Positions 1-11,245 are shown, counted from the stretch's first letter. The stretch: 64,000 bases of DNA from Mytilus galloprovincialis (GCF_965363235.1 NC_134839.1:75541410-75605409), one strand, 5' to 3'. Made by a program: numbers and translations. Notes: generated by a model not told the origin, from the letters alone.

Positions 1-180
1 TGTGTAATCCTAAATGCAAAAGACCTTACGTCCCAGGCACTTCTGGAAATCGGAAAATATCACCTTATAGTAAACAGATATTTAACAGAGACTAGTACCT
101 CTGTATATAGACATAGTATACAGTTATTTTTGTTAATGTAAAACTAATGGTTGTGGTGTGATTATTACTTCCTTCAAAAT

Positions 181-438
181 AGTTATCAAAGGTACCAGGA
201 TTATAATTAAGTACGCCAGAGTCGCGTTTCGTCTACACAAGACTCATCAGTGACGCTCTTATCAAAATATTTATAAAGCCAAACAAGTACGAAGTTGAAG
301 AGCATTGAGGATCCAAAATTCCAAAAAAGTTGTGCCAAATACGGCTAAGGTCTGGGATAAGAAAATCCTTAGTTTCTCGAAAAACTGTAAAACAGGAAAT
401 TTCTAAAAATTACCACATTATTGATATTAATGTCAACC
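181..438 (-). repeat. Interspersed repeat R1 (GCGTCTGGCG family)
   Basis: Reverse-strand copy of a family that is also present at 58491-58876. Shared words include GTACGCCAGA, the stretch around GACTCATCAGTGACGCTC and GAGCATTGAGGATCC. It interrupts the duplicated block, since copy 2 reads straight through this point at about 56785, so it inserted after the duplication. I recognise it as a very common Mytilus repeat. I cannot assign it to a transposon class with certainty. Confidence 0.75.
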
Positions 439-3390
439 AGTAATATAGTTATGAGTTGACGGTAGTTGTGTTTGCTCCACAAGATTTTACCCTAGTTTTT
501 AATTGTGCAATTTTTTTATTTTTTTTGTGTAATTTTTTGTGAACTGTTGAATTCGTATTATTGTTTTTTAATGATGGCTTTATCTGTTTTCCTTATCTTC
601 TGTTTTGCTTGTCTGCATAAAATCCGATGCCCCTTTCAATTACTTTGCAAAAAGCAAGTGTTTTAACAAAACATTGCAACCAAACTATATTTTGATTTCC
701 TCCCTTTACCTTCATATACGTTTAAGGTTTATGACCCCTTCTGTGGCATTTCAATTATAAAATTTAAAAAAACGCAATAGTATCTTAACAGAAAAGACAA
801 TGAAAAATATAGATGGACCATTTTTGTATATATGTCAAGGGGAAACTTCGTTCAAAGCATTATTATTTATAGTTTAATTGCATTTAGTATAAAAAGAGAA
901 TTTGGTGAAAATAAAACCATGATGTTTGTAAAAAATCCGCAGTCTTTAATACAGAGATTTTTTTATAAAATTTTTAAATTACTCTTATGACTTATTACTC
1001 TATTACTTCTTTTCTATATGATCAGCTAGCGTTTAGAAACAGTGTACTTGAATTGGTCTATATTTATATTAAAATTTTGTTTTAAACAATATCAAAATTT
1101 ATAAACTTGTTTTTAGGAAATCATTGCTAGCACTGCATGCAATAATCCTCTTTCAATCAAACATCGAATTGCCAAATATGAGCGTACGAAGGGAAAGGCT
1201 GTGGATTTTCTATAAAATTTTCATATGTTTAGCATTGAATCAACACAAGTGTACATAATCCTTAAACATTAAAACTCTTCAGGCATACCAGGTTTACAAT
1301 TGTATATGCCAGATAAAAATAAAAGGTTTACAGACACTATGACTAGTTTTTTACCGTTATGTAATTCACAGATGATGACGGTTATGTCCGTATTATTGTA
1401 CTACATGTAACAATATTCCCATCCCCTTTTCTTCGAATGTGACAATATTAGATTTATCACTGAGGTTATACTTACCTGAGCATTACGACGATACCACATG
1501 TAACACATGATTTCTTTACACTTCAAGAGCATATGAAATAACTCCGGGTTTTGGTGGGGTTCATGTAGATCAGTTTTCAGTTTTCTTTGTTGTGTTTTGT
1601 GTACTGTTGTTTGTATTTTAATTGTTTTTCTTTTCTTGTCATGCTATTATGAGTTTGTTTTCACCTGTAAGTTTGAAAATCCCTTTTGGTATCATTTGCC
1701 TAGCTCTCTTTACAATGCTGTTTTTATCATTTTACATCAATGTTAATATATACCTAATATATGTTTACATATATTTATTTATTTAATAAAATGCAATAAA
1801 ATTATATTATTGTACTTAAATGTAATACAAAATATGAAACTTACCAACGTGATTTTAACAGTGTAAGGTTTGAATTATTTTAAACCTAACAAAACAAAGA
1901 CTTTCACTTTTCTGTTTAAACGTAACTTGATATATATTAATCGTCAAATCCACTAACAATATAAAACGTATTATTATTTGAAACAATAAAAAAGATATAC
2001 CATATCCTTATTGTTTACCAATAAGATCATGGTTTCTAAACAGGGTATTGTCTAATCCTTATGAACCATAACTATGTGCCTCCCTCGATAATTGAAAATA
2101 AAGTGTACCAAACCACTGTGCATGAACTCGTGCTGAAGTTTGCAAGGCAAACATTTTCCTGTAGTCCATTCGAACTAGTTATTAGTTTGATATATTAAAA
2201 ATAAGTACGCATTTTAATAATGATTTATAACACAGTGATGTGTGCTACCTTTGTAATTTAGTCGCACACAGTTGAAACAATTGTTTATTTTGCCGACGCC
2301 AAAAAAAAACTGTCAATGTGTTGTCAGAAAACGGCGATAACACAAAATTATCAAATAAGTATATCAATCTCATTAGAAGAAATTGTCAAGTTACTTTTAG
2401 AAGAAATACATATTTTTTCATACTGAATCCATTTGTAAAGTCTATACGCATCTGGTAATCATGCCGTCACCGAGCATGCATATATATTGACAGATTGACA
2501 CGAATCACACCAAATAAAACGTTGTGATCTCAGATACTCCGAAAGGGTTGCAGATTTTTCAGCTGGCACCCGTTGTTTTGCTAATGTAAGTACAAACCCT
2601 ATGACAAGTCTAAATCTGTGAGTCTTGTTCGGGTGAAAAGAGGACGACCATGTGGTTACAACGATATGAAAATATTCGTCATCATAAGTGAATACAGATA
2701 TTACTTATATCCGAAAATGAGGATGATAAATACAAGCCATGGAATATCGTATCAACTGAGATTTATGCTCCGTATGCAGACGTTCCTGGAATATTACTAC
2801 ATAGAACACACCTTGTTGTAAATGTGGTCATATACTGTTCAGTGCCCTTACTTGTATAAATCATGATTTGTCAAAGTAAAATGGATAATGATTATAAAAA
2901 TATTTGGTGGGAGAACATTATTTAAAGGTTCAAGGTTAGGGATGAACGCCCACAAATATAGTTAAACCCTCCATTATCTACCCGACTCAAGCCAGGGACA
3001 GTTAGCCTGTAGCAGCTGCTAGTTGCGGTATGTCATTAGTATTTTTTATTAGTGTTGCAGCATCAATCTGTACATTAATATTGTTGGTTTTTTTTAAATC
3101 GCTGCACAATTGCCATGTCGTACACTTTGTAGCTTACCAATTTTTTTTTTAATTTATTTTGCTTATTGTAGAGTATCGTACGGTGATTTACTATTGTTCT
3201 AATCTTTGTCCTAAGGCGCCTTAAATGGATAGTTGTGACATAGCAATAATACTACATCTCCTTACTTTAATTTTACTACAAACAAACATAAGCTAACCCT
3301 GTTGGATCTAAAAGCATTGCTTTCGAATAAACGAATCAATCGGGATGACCGTATAGCTATCAAATAGCATATTAATAGCAACACTGTCAA

Positions 3391-3504
3391 ATAAAATTGA
3401 GAATGGAAATGGGGATGTGTCAACAACCCGACCATAGAGAAGACAACAGCAGAAGGTCACCAACAGGTCTTCAATGCAGCGAGAAATTCCCACACCCGGA
3501 GGCG
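3391..3504 (-). repeat. 5'-truncated 3' tail of the Penelope-like family (copy 1)
   Basis: Reverse complement of the tail seen in full at 33940-34226. It runs from the terminal TTCTCAATTTTAT motif back to CGCCTCCGGGTG. Only the distal part of the tail is present, which fits 5' truncation during target-primed insertion. Confidence 0.7.
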
Positions 3505-3681
3505 TATTGTATTGATAAAAAATAATCATCATCCAATGAAATTTGTTTATAAGTTAATTTATGTTTGTCTATGATAGTAATGTATTTTTCACACTGAACT
3601 GTTTCCTTACAAGGCACATACATTTTGTGTTCTCGAATGCAGAATTAAACAGTGTTTTTTAAATCACGAATATTAGTGGCA

Positions 3682-4216
3682 TTATTTGGTTGTAATAACA
3701 CTTAATGTAGAATTAGCTCGATTCAAATTTTGTCTTTGATTCCCACTTGACAGAAAATCTAAACTGAAATCCGCTTTTGTAATATCTCCTCTTCTTTGGT
3801 TGTCCGCTGAAAATTCTATAACAGCATTTGTTGATCTGCCCATTCCTCTATTTAATTCAACAGAAAACAACGTGTTATTCTCTTTCGTAACATACATGAA
3901 GAAAAGAAATGGATGATTTTTTATTCCGGGTTTGAGTCCTAAACAACCGGTTGGTCGAATTCGAATCCTTTGATGTGGAGGTAGTAAAATATCCCCAGAT
4001 TCGAAGATAAGTTTGTGGTCCTTGTGTGTAGCAATCATGTCATCAGAATTTCGTTGCAAGCAACACTCAGCTTTAAAATATAAAGTTGTATTATTTTTCT
4101 CGTGAAAAAAAAAATAAAACTTTCGATTTCCGTAAATTAAATCCAGTTCGTTTTTTAAAGTTTCTGCAAAATTCTCATTACCCGTCTTCCCACGTTTAAT
4201 TGCAACAAAGGCTGCC
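3682..4216 (-). CDS. Terminal exon of an A-type ZU5/UPA-like gene copy (A')
   Basis: Minus-strand terminal exon. It starts right after a TTTTTCAG acceptor, takes one base to finish a codon and then encodes 177 residues and a stop. The protein is a paralogue of the last exons at 9332 and 60949. It shares NELDL-YGNR, the Cys pair AECCL, LLPPHQRIRIRP, GLKPG, FSVELNRGMGRSTNA and TKADFSLDFLSS. The order of these motifs suggests a UPA-like beta module (inference, from resemblance to UNC5/PIDD UPA domains). The open frame is intact. The only upstream exon in the window (5250-5385) is truncated and no promoter-side exons are present, so this copy probably makes no normal product. It could still serve as an alternative 3' end for gene A. 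Confidence 0.6.
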
Positions 4217-4304
4217 CTGAAAAATACCAATACCAAGTAATCAATGTTTCTGTTTTGAGTAGCAGTATTTAAAACGAAACAAGACGGTAAGTCTAATGAG
4301 TTGT

Positions 4305-4422
4305 AGAGTATACTTCAATGAGACAGCAGTAGGATATACTGTTCTCCAATGAGACAGAACATTATTGACATTTTTCCGATATACTGTTCTCCAATGAGAC
4401 AGAACATTATTGACATTTTTCC
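4305..4422. repeat. Intronic minisatellite with 45-bp tandem duplication
   Basis: Units built on GTAGAGTATAC and CAATGAGACAGCAGTAGG, followed by two adjacent near-identical 45-bp units at 4333-4377 and 4378-4422 that share GATATACTGTTCTCCAATGA. Related units occur at 61966-62140 and 62580-62700, in the matching position 5' of the A-type exon at 61537. The minisatellite therefore belongs to the ancestral intron. Confidence 0.8.
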
Positions 4423-4922
4423 ATCTTGTTATTATGAAGATGCTATTTATAAAAAAAATTGACACATGTGAATATTTAAAACACAAGTAAATTATGTTCT
4501 GAAAGGTTGGTCAACATTAAGAAAAAGAAACCAGAAGTTTCTAGATACGATGAACAAAACTAACATACAGATCCTGAAAATAATTGTTGCAAGTCTACCT
4601 ATTGATAAAAAAATTGAGACTTTAATGTACAGCATTCCAATTTGCCATCAAAATGTCACAAATCAAAATAAAGCAGCCAGAATTTTTTCGAACCATAGCC
4701 ATAAAAAAAAGAAGACAAAAAGCTGACATAAAACACTACTAAGAAAAACGAAAGATTCAGCAACACGTGTTAACCAAATATATCATGTAAAGTCTCGGGT
4801 AATGTTTTGACATTTTTGTTCATTTATAAAAAAAAAAAAAAAGCTTTAAGCGAAATATCCTTTTGCATATATTGGTAGATGGAAAACAAATATTACAACA
4901 CATCACTCATAATGTAGTAAGA

Positions 4923-5050
4923 CTTGAAAATTGAAAAAGGAAATGGGGAATGTTTCAAAGAGACAACAACCCGACCATAGAGCAGATAACAGCCGAAGAC
5001 CACTAATGGGTCTTCGATTTTGCGAGAAACTCCCGCACCCGCAGGAGCCC
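4923..5050 (-). repeat. 5'-truncated Penelope-like tail (copy 2)
   Basis: Reverse-strand tail fragment with GGAAATGGGGAATG, the ACAACCCGACCATAGAG word and CTCCCGCACCCG. It is more diverged than the other copies. It lies in the intron between the two A' exons. Confidence 0.65.
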
Positions 5051-5249
5051 TTGCCTTTTTGTAGTTTGGTGCATAACATTAAATATTGTCCTGTATTGAT
5101 ACTATCATAGTGCAACTGAAAACAAATGTTTAAAACTATTTTCCATAACATTTAATACGCCTTCTTATACCTGTTCTCTGTTCAATATTTCCATAGACAT
5201 AATGATTGCTGATGTAACTTTAAAATTAACAAATAATGCTTAAAATTAC

Positions 5250-5385
5250 CCGTCATAACCTTCCACTTTTCCGGTAAATCTTCCCGCTGTCACCCTTTCT
5301 GCTATTGTATCTAGGATAATAGGGTTTTCATCTTGGTAGCCAACGACCTTAATAAACCCTAATGTGTACCTTATTTGACACATAT
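5250..5385 (-). pseudogene. Truncated penultimate exon of A' (second ZU5-like module, 3' part)
   Basis: The 3' half matches gene A exon 4: VVGYQDENPIILDT then ERVTAGRFTGKVEGYDG, ending in phase 2 at a GG/GTAATT donor exactly as in gene A. The 5' half of the exon, which carries the KPISLSGTL part in gene A, is missing. In its place the sequence runs into a repeat whose word CTGATGAAGGTAAAT plus CTTCGGGCACAT resembles the family at 50636-50760. This reads as a host exon cut by a repeat insertion, so the copy is broken. Confidence 0.65.
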
Positions 5386-5424
5386 CAAAGCGATGAGAAA
5401 ATGTTTGTTTTCTTCTTTTTTCCA

Positions 5425-5500
5425 ATTTGGACTTAAAAACGGAAATCATGTGCCCGAAGAGGTTTTTTTTATTTACCTTCATCAGGAACTCTCAAAGCTC
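5425..5500 (-). repeat. SINE-like repeat fragment inserted in the A' exon
   Basis: On the minus strand it has GAGTTCCTGATGAAGG followed by a poly-A-like interruption and CTTCGGGCACAT. This parallels GAGCGTTCCTGGTGAAGG and CTTCGGACGCAT at 50699-50745. It abuts the surviving half of the exon. Confidence 0.5.
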
Positions 5501-5639
5501 AAAAGTGATTTTATTGATTTTAAAAATATTTTTAGTTCAGAGTTGTCCTGGCTCTTGTTACTCAATAAAATTCGCGTTCTGACTCAACATATACAAAGAC
5601 ATTATCACAAGGTAAAGGAACTAAATGAGTAGCTCATCG

Positions 5640-6590
5640 AATTGGTTGCATAAGATTTAACAACACTGATCGGAGCGTAACAGACATATCAGGTTGAAAT
5701 AAATCAAGGGAAAACGGATGCTACCAAATTTTTATAAGATTAAAGGTACTAGAATCAATTGTATTTGTCAAAAACCTGACTGATGAAAGATAGAAAAACA
5801 GGTACATGATTTTGTTTGACCACAAAAGAAAATAAGATAAAACTATTTTGAACAAAATATTTTTGGAACAGATGAATCAAGTGGTACCTGCTCTTGAATT
5901 ACAGATTCCTATATTAACTTATCAGACAACAACATCAAACGATTTCATCTACCACAGATTGTTGAACTGTAAGAGTTTTGCTTGATCGATCTTTTTGTAT
6001 GTTCATTTTACACCATATAGTATTAATGAAAGAAAAGGGTAGATTAGTGTTTTAACCAAGCCACAACTCCTTGAATGTAATAAATATTATACATATGCTA
6101 TCTAATTGAAAGTTAGAAGATATGTTTCTACACCCATGCATGCAATGTAAGAAACATATGGTCAATCTCTTTCCCATTTTCTGGAAATTTTATTGAAAGA
6201 CCAATATTGAAATATATTATTAAGATGTTGCACATTTACCAATATATAACAGGTATTCATTGTATAAACAAGACGTTATCAACTACAGACTGCCTTTATC
6301 ATTATTGAGCACTTAGTTAAACTAGGTGGGTTTTTTTTAACTATGATTCAATTCGTAGAACATATTGATTTCATAAAATCGACTTGGGACACTTAACATT
6401 TATCTTATCTACTAATACAGCTTGGGTTCGAGTATCCAGACCTTTTGTCAAAATATACTCGTTTGTTTCCACAGAAAGCATAATGATGCAGGAAATGAAG
6501 TTATATCGAATTATTTAGGTCACATATTTTAATTAAAATATTGCTTATAGTATGTGCATACATTGCATAATTGATTCAAGTTCATATTAA
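5640..6590. other. Intergenic stretch with no recognisable feature
   Basis: AT-rich sequence without long frames on either strand, without obvious inverted ends and without a repeat I recognise. Confidence 0.6.
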
Positions 6591-6725
6591 AATCCATACG
6601 TTATTGTTCGTATCGCTCTAGTGTATTGTTTGATAATATAACCCCTCCGACATTTGGATGTTTACTGTCCGTCTCTGTAACGGCAGTACTACAATCAGTT
6701 GGACTATGTATCGATGAAGCGACCT
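6590..6725 (-). other. 3' flank of a B-type gene fragment
   Basis: Resembles the 3' flank of gene B at 49195-49340. The shared order is a TATTG-TCGTAT word, TCTAGTGT, TTTGATAA, CCTCCGACA, and later CTGATCTACAC after the MITE. This shows that B-type sequence continues beyond the coding remnant at 7423. Confidence 0.65.
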
Positions 6726-6726
6726 G

Positions 6727-7391
6727 GGGTGGTTTTCTCGAAGCTATCTTAGGACTAGGACGTGTCCTAAGACCATCTTATGTCTAGTCTTTGTCCTAAG
6801 TCGTGTTCTCGAAGCTCTCCTAACTTAAGATATATCACATTTTTCGTCCTAACTTTAGGACACCTAATTAGGTGTCTTAAGATCATCATATCTTCATCCT
6901 AACGTTACATGCATGCTTTTTTCTCATATTTTAACGTGAAGATAAACGCGAAAAGAAAAGCACCATCGGTTATTAACTCGTATAAAGAAATTGTGCATGA
7001 TTTGAAACTATGAACTTCGTGTTTTTACGATACGATGACACTACGAATTCAATATTCTTATTTCAAAACAAATTGTTTTACAGTTTATATCAAAATCCTA
7101 TTTGATATTATTTTATAATTACATTTGAAATCATGCATTTAATTAAATACATGTTATTACAAAATTTTATATTAATTGGGTTCGTCTCTAATAAATGTTT
7201 TATCAAACAATTACTTTAACTAGTTAGATTTTCGCACATAAGATATGTTTAGGACGTCCTAACATAAGGTGCGTTTGAGATAGCTTCGAGACGCAACTTA
7301 AGAGTGTCCTAAGTCGATCCTAAGTCCATCCTAAAATCGGTCTTATCTATGACTTAGGACGAATCTTAGGATACTTTCGAGAACACCACCC
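6727..7391. mobile_element. PIF/Harbinger-like MITE
   Basis: About 665 bp with terminal inverted repeats GGGTGGTTTTCTCGAA and its near-exact complement TTCGAGAACACCACCC, flanked by the trinucleotide CTG on both sides (6724-6726 and 7392-7394). A 3-bp CWG/TWA target duplication is the known PIF/Harbinger signature. Several subterminal CCTAAG/CTTAGGA words repeat on both strands. It has no transposase frame. It split the 3' flank of the B-type fragment, since gene B reads continuously across the matching site near 49335. Confidence 0.75.
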
Positions 7392-7422
7392 CTGATCTAC
7401 ACCTGTTTCTATTGATTTTAAA

Positions 7423-7590
7423 TCACTGCTTTTTGGTAATTTTAACAGTTTCTATTTTGGTGTCCAATCGATGAAGAAGGGGCAAAATATTTAGATTGAA
7501 TTCAACTAACGTTATTTCTATGTAGGTTTTGGAATTTGTAACTGTTGAAAAGCATGCTATTGCATTTGGTGATCCTCAAATTTTGAAAAA
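7423..7590 (-). pseudogene. B-type last-exon remnant (3' end only)
   Basis: On the minus strand it reads GSPNAIACFST, KTYIEITLVEFNLNILPLL and VKIT before a TGA. It closely follows the end of gene B (GSPNAILCFST, KTYTEITKVEFNLDMLPLL, VKIT). Similarity stops abruptly near 7590, so the upstream part of the exon is missing. It sits between gene A's end and the A' exons and is evidence for a second, decayed A+B pair. Confidence 0.75.
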
Positions 7591-7599
7591 GGAGCATTG

Positions 7600-7997
7600 T
7601 ATATATAAGTGTGTTTAATAAGGGTATATCACATTGTAGATGAACGTTATCACGATTTGACTGACTGCATAATTACAATGTTTTATTGCACTTTGTAATG
7701 TCGGTGCATATCGTCTCCTGTAGTGTCGATATTTTTAAATTCTTAAATGTATAAGCTGGCTTATTTATATTGTACGCTTTGACTGTATGATGTTTTACCC
7801 AACTTGTTAAATACTAGTAATAGCTTGGAGAATCTATAATATATTTATGTATTAATCCCAAGTATGGGATATCATTACATGTAATTGTCAGATTATTATT
7901 ATATTTATTCAATCATCTTACTGATAAGACTCATGGGGTAAAGCGTTTGTCATATGGTTAGAGTCGTATTCATTTTTTGTATCTTTATAATGTATAT
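7600..7997. other. Intergenic, nothing recognised
   Basis: AT-rich sequence with no frame, inverted repeat or known repeat word that I can support. Confidence 0.5.
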
Positions 7998-8127
7998 GAC
8001 GCCTCCGGGTACGGGAATTTCTCGTTGCAATGAAGACCTGTTGGTGACCTTCTGCTGCTGTCTGCTATATGGTCGGGTTGTTGTCTCTTTGGCACATTCC
8101 CCATTTCCATTCTCAATTTTATTCTGT
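7998..8127 (+). repeat. 5'-truncated Penelope-like tail (copy 3)
   Basis: Runs from GACGCCTCCGGGTACGGG to TTCTCAATTTTATT, with the characteristic GACCTGTTGGTGACCTTCTG core. It contains only the last 130 bases of the tail. Confidence 0.8.
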
Positions 8128-8139
8128 AGAATTTTCACT

Positions 8140-9330
8140 TGCATGTTTTATTTGTGTTAACATAACATTACAAATTTATTTACTTTTATTTACATTAAGA
8201 ATTTGAAAATGACCTTTATTACCTGTTGAGACTTTAAAATACAACTCAATATCTGTTAACAGGCAATACATATTTAAGCATGAACAAAAACTAAAATACG
8301 CAAACCTAGCATAAACATCTAATCAACAAGCAGTCGTAAACAATTATATACAACATAATCTGTGAAGAAGCATAAAAAACGTTGCCAATTCATACATGTT
8401 ATAGAAACAAATATGAATCGAAAAAAAACCTTGTCAATACGTTGTCAGTTTTTTCTTCAACTTATGGGTGATGAATGCACTTTACTTTGTTTCATCTTTT
8501 TAGCAACCCTTATTCAGATGTCCATGCGTTGTTTGGAAATAACATCACAACAATCATCAGTAGTGAGTGTGTCATTCTACTTTTAAAAGAAGGTCGAACA
8601 TACTATTATCGGGATGTTCATCGACCAGCTTGTGGCTGTTCTTATAAATGGAACAAAGCAGTAAAATCGCTTGTTTTATCTTATCTAAAATTAAAGCAGG
8701 AAGAAATACTGATTTTCATCGTGAAATTAAACTTAAGAAGACAAAGATAAACGAAAAACAGCAAATAATAATAAATAAAACTAGATCTTCAAATAAACTG
8801 GCACAAATAAATTCAACAGTTGACGCTTTCAAAGACTTCTTGTCGTTCAACTATTTTATCAATGGTTTTTGTATTGTTTTGAATATACAGAAATTTTAAA
8901 TAGCAAATGATACCAAGAAATGAGTCAATACGTATTCTAAATCATCAGCCGACTAATTATAGGGTTTTGTCCGTAATTGACCAAATAATAATTTTGTTTG
9001 CGAAAAGTATGATGTAATTATAACAGGGAAAAAAGCCTATGTTTGTAACATAAGTTGTTTTTCTAGAATATATAATAGTCTATATAGTAAGAACAGAAAT
9101 AGGTCTTAAATTGAAAATCAAATGGAATCAGCTAAAAAAAAATACACATACAATTTTGACGGAATTTTCCCGTTTTGAAAGGACACTGTTTCGTGTTTTG
9201 TGTTGTAACAGTGCGGACTCCGTGTAACCGATTACCACGTTGTGATGTATCATTTCGGTGAGAAATATCATATAATGTTCATTTCACAATAAAGTACATT
9301 TTAATGGACGTTTTTGTGTCCGAAATTAGA
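8140..9330. other. 3' intergenic region of gene A with a weak plus-strand frame
   Basis: Mostly featureless. A plus-strand open stretch at about 8490-8750 follows an acceptor-like CTTTTTAG. It encodes a Cys-containing segment (ITTIISSECVILLLKEG, then HRPACGCSYKWNKAV) that I do not recognise. No matching donor or partner exon was found, so I do not call it a gene. Confidence 0.35.
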
Positions 9331-9331
9331 A

Positions 9332-9911
9332 TCAAACGGTGAAGTTAGTCCCACGGGAACAAGTCGAACCACTTCTAAAATCATCACTTAGTGTCGATTT
9401 TGTTCGTATTAAAGTTTCTTTTAGATTCCCACTTGAAAGAAAATCTAAACTGAATTCTGTTTTTGCAATTTCTCCTCTTCTTTGGTTATCCGCTGAAAAT
9501 TCGATAGTACCATTCGTTGATATGCCCATTCTTCTTTCTAATTCTACAGAAAAAACCGTATTATTCTCTATTGGAACATGCATGAAGAATAGAAACGGAT
9601 GGATTTGTTTTCCAGGTTTTAGTCTTATACTACCACTTGGACGAATCCGAATTCTTTGGTGCGGAGGTAGTAAAATATCGCCGGATTCGAAAATTAACCT
9701 GCGGTCATTATTGTTAGCAATAATGACACTTGCATTTCTAAGTAAACAACATTCAGCTTTGAAAACTAAAGTATTATTGTTTTTCTTTTGATGAAATAAT
9801 AACAACTTGCACAACATTCGATTTCCATAAAACAAATCTAGTTCGTTTAGTAATGTTTCTGTAAAATGTTCGTTTTCTTCCATTCCACGTTTTATTGCAA
9901 CCAAAGCTGCC
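9332..9911 (-). CDS. Gene A exon 5 (UPA-like module and stop)
   Basis: Acceptor ATTACAG. One base completes a Gly codon, then 192 codons and TGA at 9334-9332. It begins AALVAIKRGMEENEHF and includes LNELDLFYGNRM, LLPPHQRIRIRPSG, LKPG, FSVELERRMGISTNG and TEFSLDFLSSG. It is the most diverged of the three A-type copies, so it split off before the copies at 3682 and 60949 separated. The frame is open throughout. Confidence 0.75.
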
Positions 9912-10014
9912 CTGTAATTGAACAAAAACGTATTAAATATGTCGAATATGCTTGTTCGATTTTATGCAAGCTAGTTAGTGATTAGTGATTAGTGAGTGTT
10001 ATGTACATTGTATA

Positions 10015-10044
10015 TTTGTGTGTGTGTGTGTTTGTTTGTTTGTT

Positions 10045-10079
<35 letters not shown>

Positions 10080-10080
10080 A

Positions 10081-10126
<46 letters not shown>

Positions 10127-10130
10127 GCAG
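10015..10130. repeat. Compound microsatellite (GT)n-(GTTT)n-(GA)n-(GACA)n
   Basis: Consecutive runs of TG, GTTT, GA and GACA/GACAGACA just 5' of gene A exon 5, inside intron 4. It reads as an apparent Arg-Glu and Thr-Asp-Arg-Gln repeat protein in one frame, which is an artefact of the repeat. Confidence 0.9.
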
Positions 10131-10499
10131 CGAAATATTTAAGAACAGTTTTTGACCATATTGTACCTTTTTTGTGTTTTTGGCAAAACGTTAGAAGATA
10201 GAGAGTAACTGAAACAGAAAAATGATCAGCGGTTGGTACAAGATCAAAACTGTAGAGTTTTTTTTATGAACCATATTTTAGTCTAGAATGACGAGAGAGG
10301 CCATTGCTGAAGATAAACATAGACATAGGTGAGCGACACAGGGTAGAGCCACTTGTTTATCTTATAATAAGTGGTTTTATATTAAGCGATGTCTTCGTTG
10401 TCAACATGTGAATGCTGAAACTCAACGACCAAAATCAAATATAAGTAAGTTTTATATTTTACATTAGAAATGTTCAAAAGGCAATATATTTGATGCAAA

Positions 10500-10575
10500 T
10501 ATTTAAAAAGAATATGTGGTATGATTGCCAATGAGACAATTCTCCACAAGAGACCAAATGACACAGAAATTAATG
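10500..10575 (+). repeat. Interspersed repeat R4 fragment (GTGGTATGATTGCCAATGAG family)
   Basis: Contains ATGTGGTATGATTGCC, GAGACAATTCTCCAC and CAAATGACACAGAAATTAA. Longer copies lie at 34500-34690 and 52480-52660, and a diverged one at 23275-23400. I recognise it as a widespread mussel repeat. Confidence 0.75.
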
Positions 10576-10717
10576 AATAGTCTAGATATCAATCGATATA
10601 TCAGTAAAAAATCATTACAAATGCATCCTGCCTTTTAAAATTTACTTATTTACATATTCGTGTACAAGCGGATTTATACCTTTTTCAAAACCGGAGGAAC
10701 AGAATTTTTATAATTAC

Positions 10718-10998
10718 CCATCACAACCTTCCATTTTCCCTGTATATCGTCCTTCTGTAACCCTTTCAGTTATTGTATTTAGGATAACGGGTTTTTTATG
10801 TTGAAAACCGATGACCTTAACGTCACACTCTTCAAAATCAGATCCTTTATTTTCATCACAACTTAGCGTTCCACTCAAACTTATTGGCTTTCTAAATCTT
10901 GACATTTCGTAATCTAAGCTTATTTTGTCGCCTACAGATGCTACCAAGCTATGAGAATTGCATGATTGTTTTAAATATTCCTGGTCTGGTCTTTGTAT
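10718..10998 (-). CDS. Gene A exon 4 (second ZU5-like module)
   Basis: Ninety-three codons plus two bases. The acceptor is TTTACAG and the donor GG/GTAATT (phase 2). It starts IQRPDQEYLKQSC and contains SRFRKPISLSGTLSC, VKVIGFQHKKPVIL and ERVTEGRYTGKMEGCDG. The first 39 residues align without gaps to gene B (VHTPDVEFS to FLKPI). The intron before it is over 5 kb and holds the foldback and MITEs listed separately. Confidence 0.75.
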
Positions 10999-11245
10999 CT
11001 GTAAAGATTAAATAAAATATGTATCAGTTACTTTAACTGCTTTTGTTAAGACATCATATACATACAGTACTTTCTAAATACTAGACCCATTCATGGAAAA
11101 TCAAGGAAAAATCGTGTACAGAATTTCATTTCCAACATTTTCTAAGCGAAAATTTTTTTGCGGAACTATCTGAAGTGATCTATGTAGACAAAGTGTTTAA
11201 TGAGGTTTTAACTTGACCTGTTGGTACAATTTGTAATATTTAAGA

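Larger units (their letters stand above)
1..3660. repeat. Segmental duplication block, copy 1
   Basis: Non-coding sequence that is collinear with 56605-60900 over most of its length. Shared landmarks are the opening stretch about Tctaaatgcaaaagacc, the part near 440-720, the part near 1290-1800 and the part near 2600-2990. It lies 3' of the A-type terminal exon at 3682 and matches the sequence 3' of the A-type exon at 60949, so exon and flank were duplicated together. Copy 1 alone holds the repeat at 181-438 and about 540 bases at 727-1268. Copy 2 has other insertions. I see no gene in it. Confidence 0.8.

Noticed and set aside
7954-8160. 68-codon frames around GTGISRCNEDLLVTFCCCLL
   Set aside because: They are the translated Penelope-like 3' tail, which recurs at other places in non-coding form.
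9992-10201. 69-codon frame with Arg-Glu and Thr-Asp-Arg-Gln repeats
   Set aside because: It is a translation of a GT/GA/GACA microsatellite with no other coding evidence.
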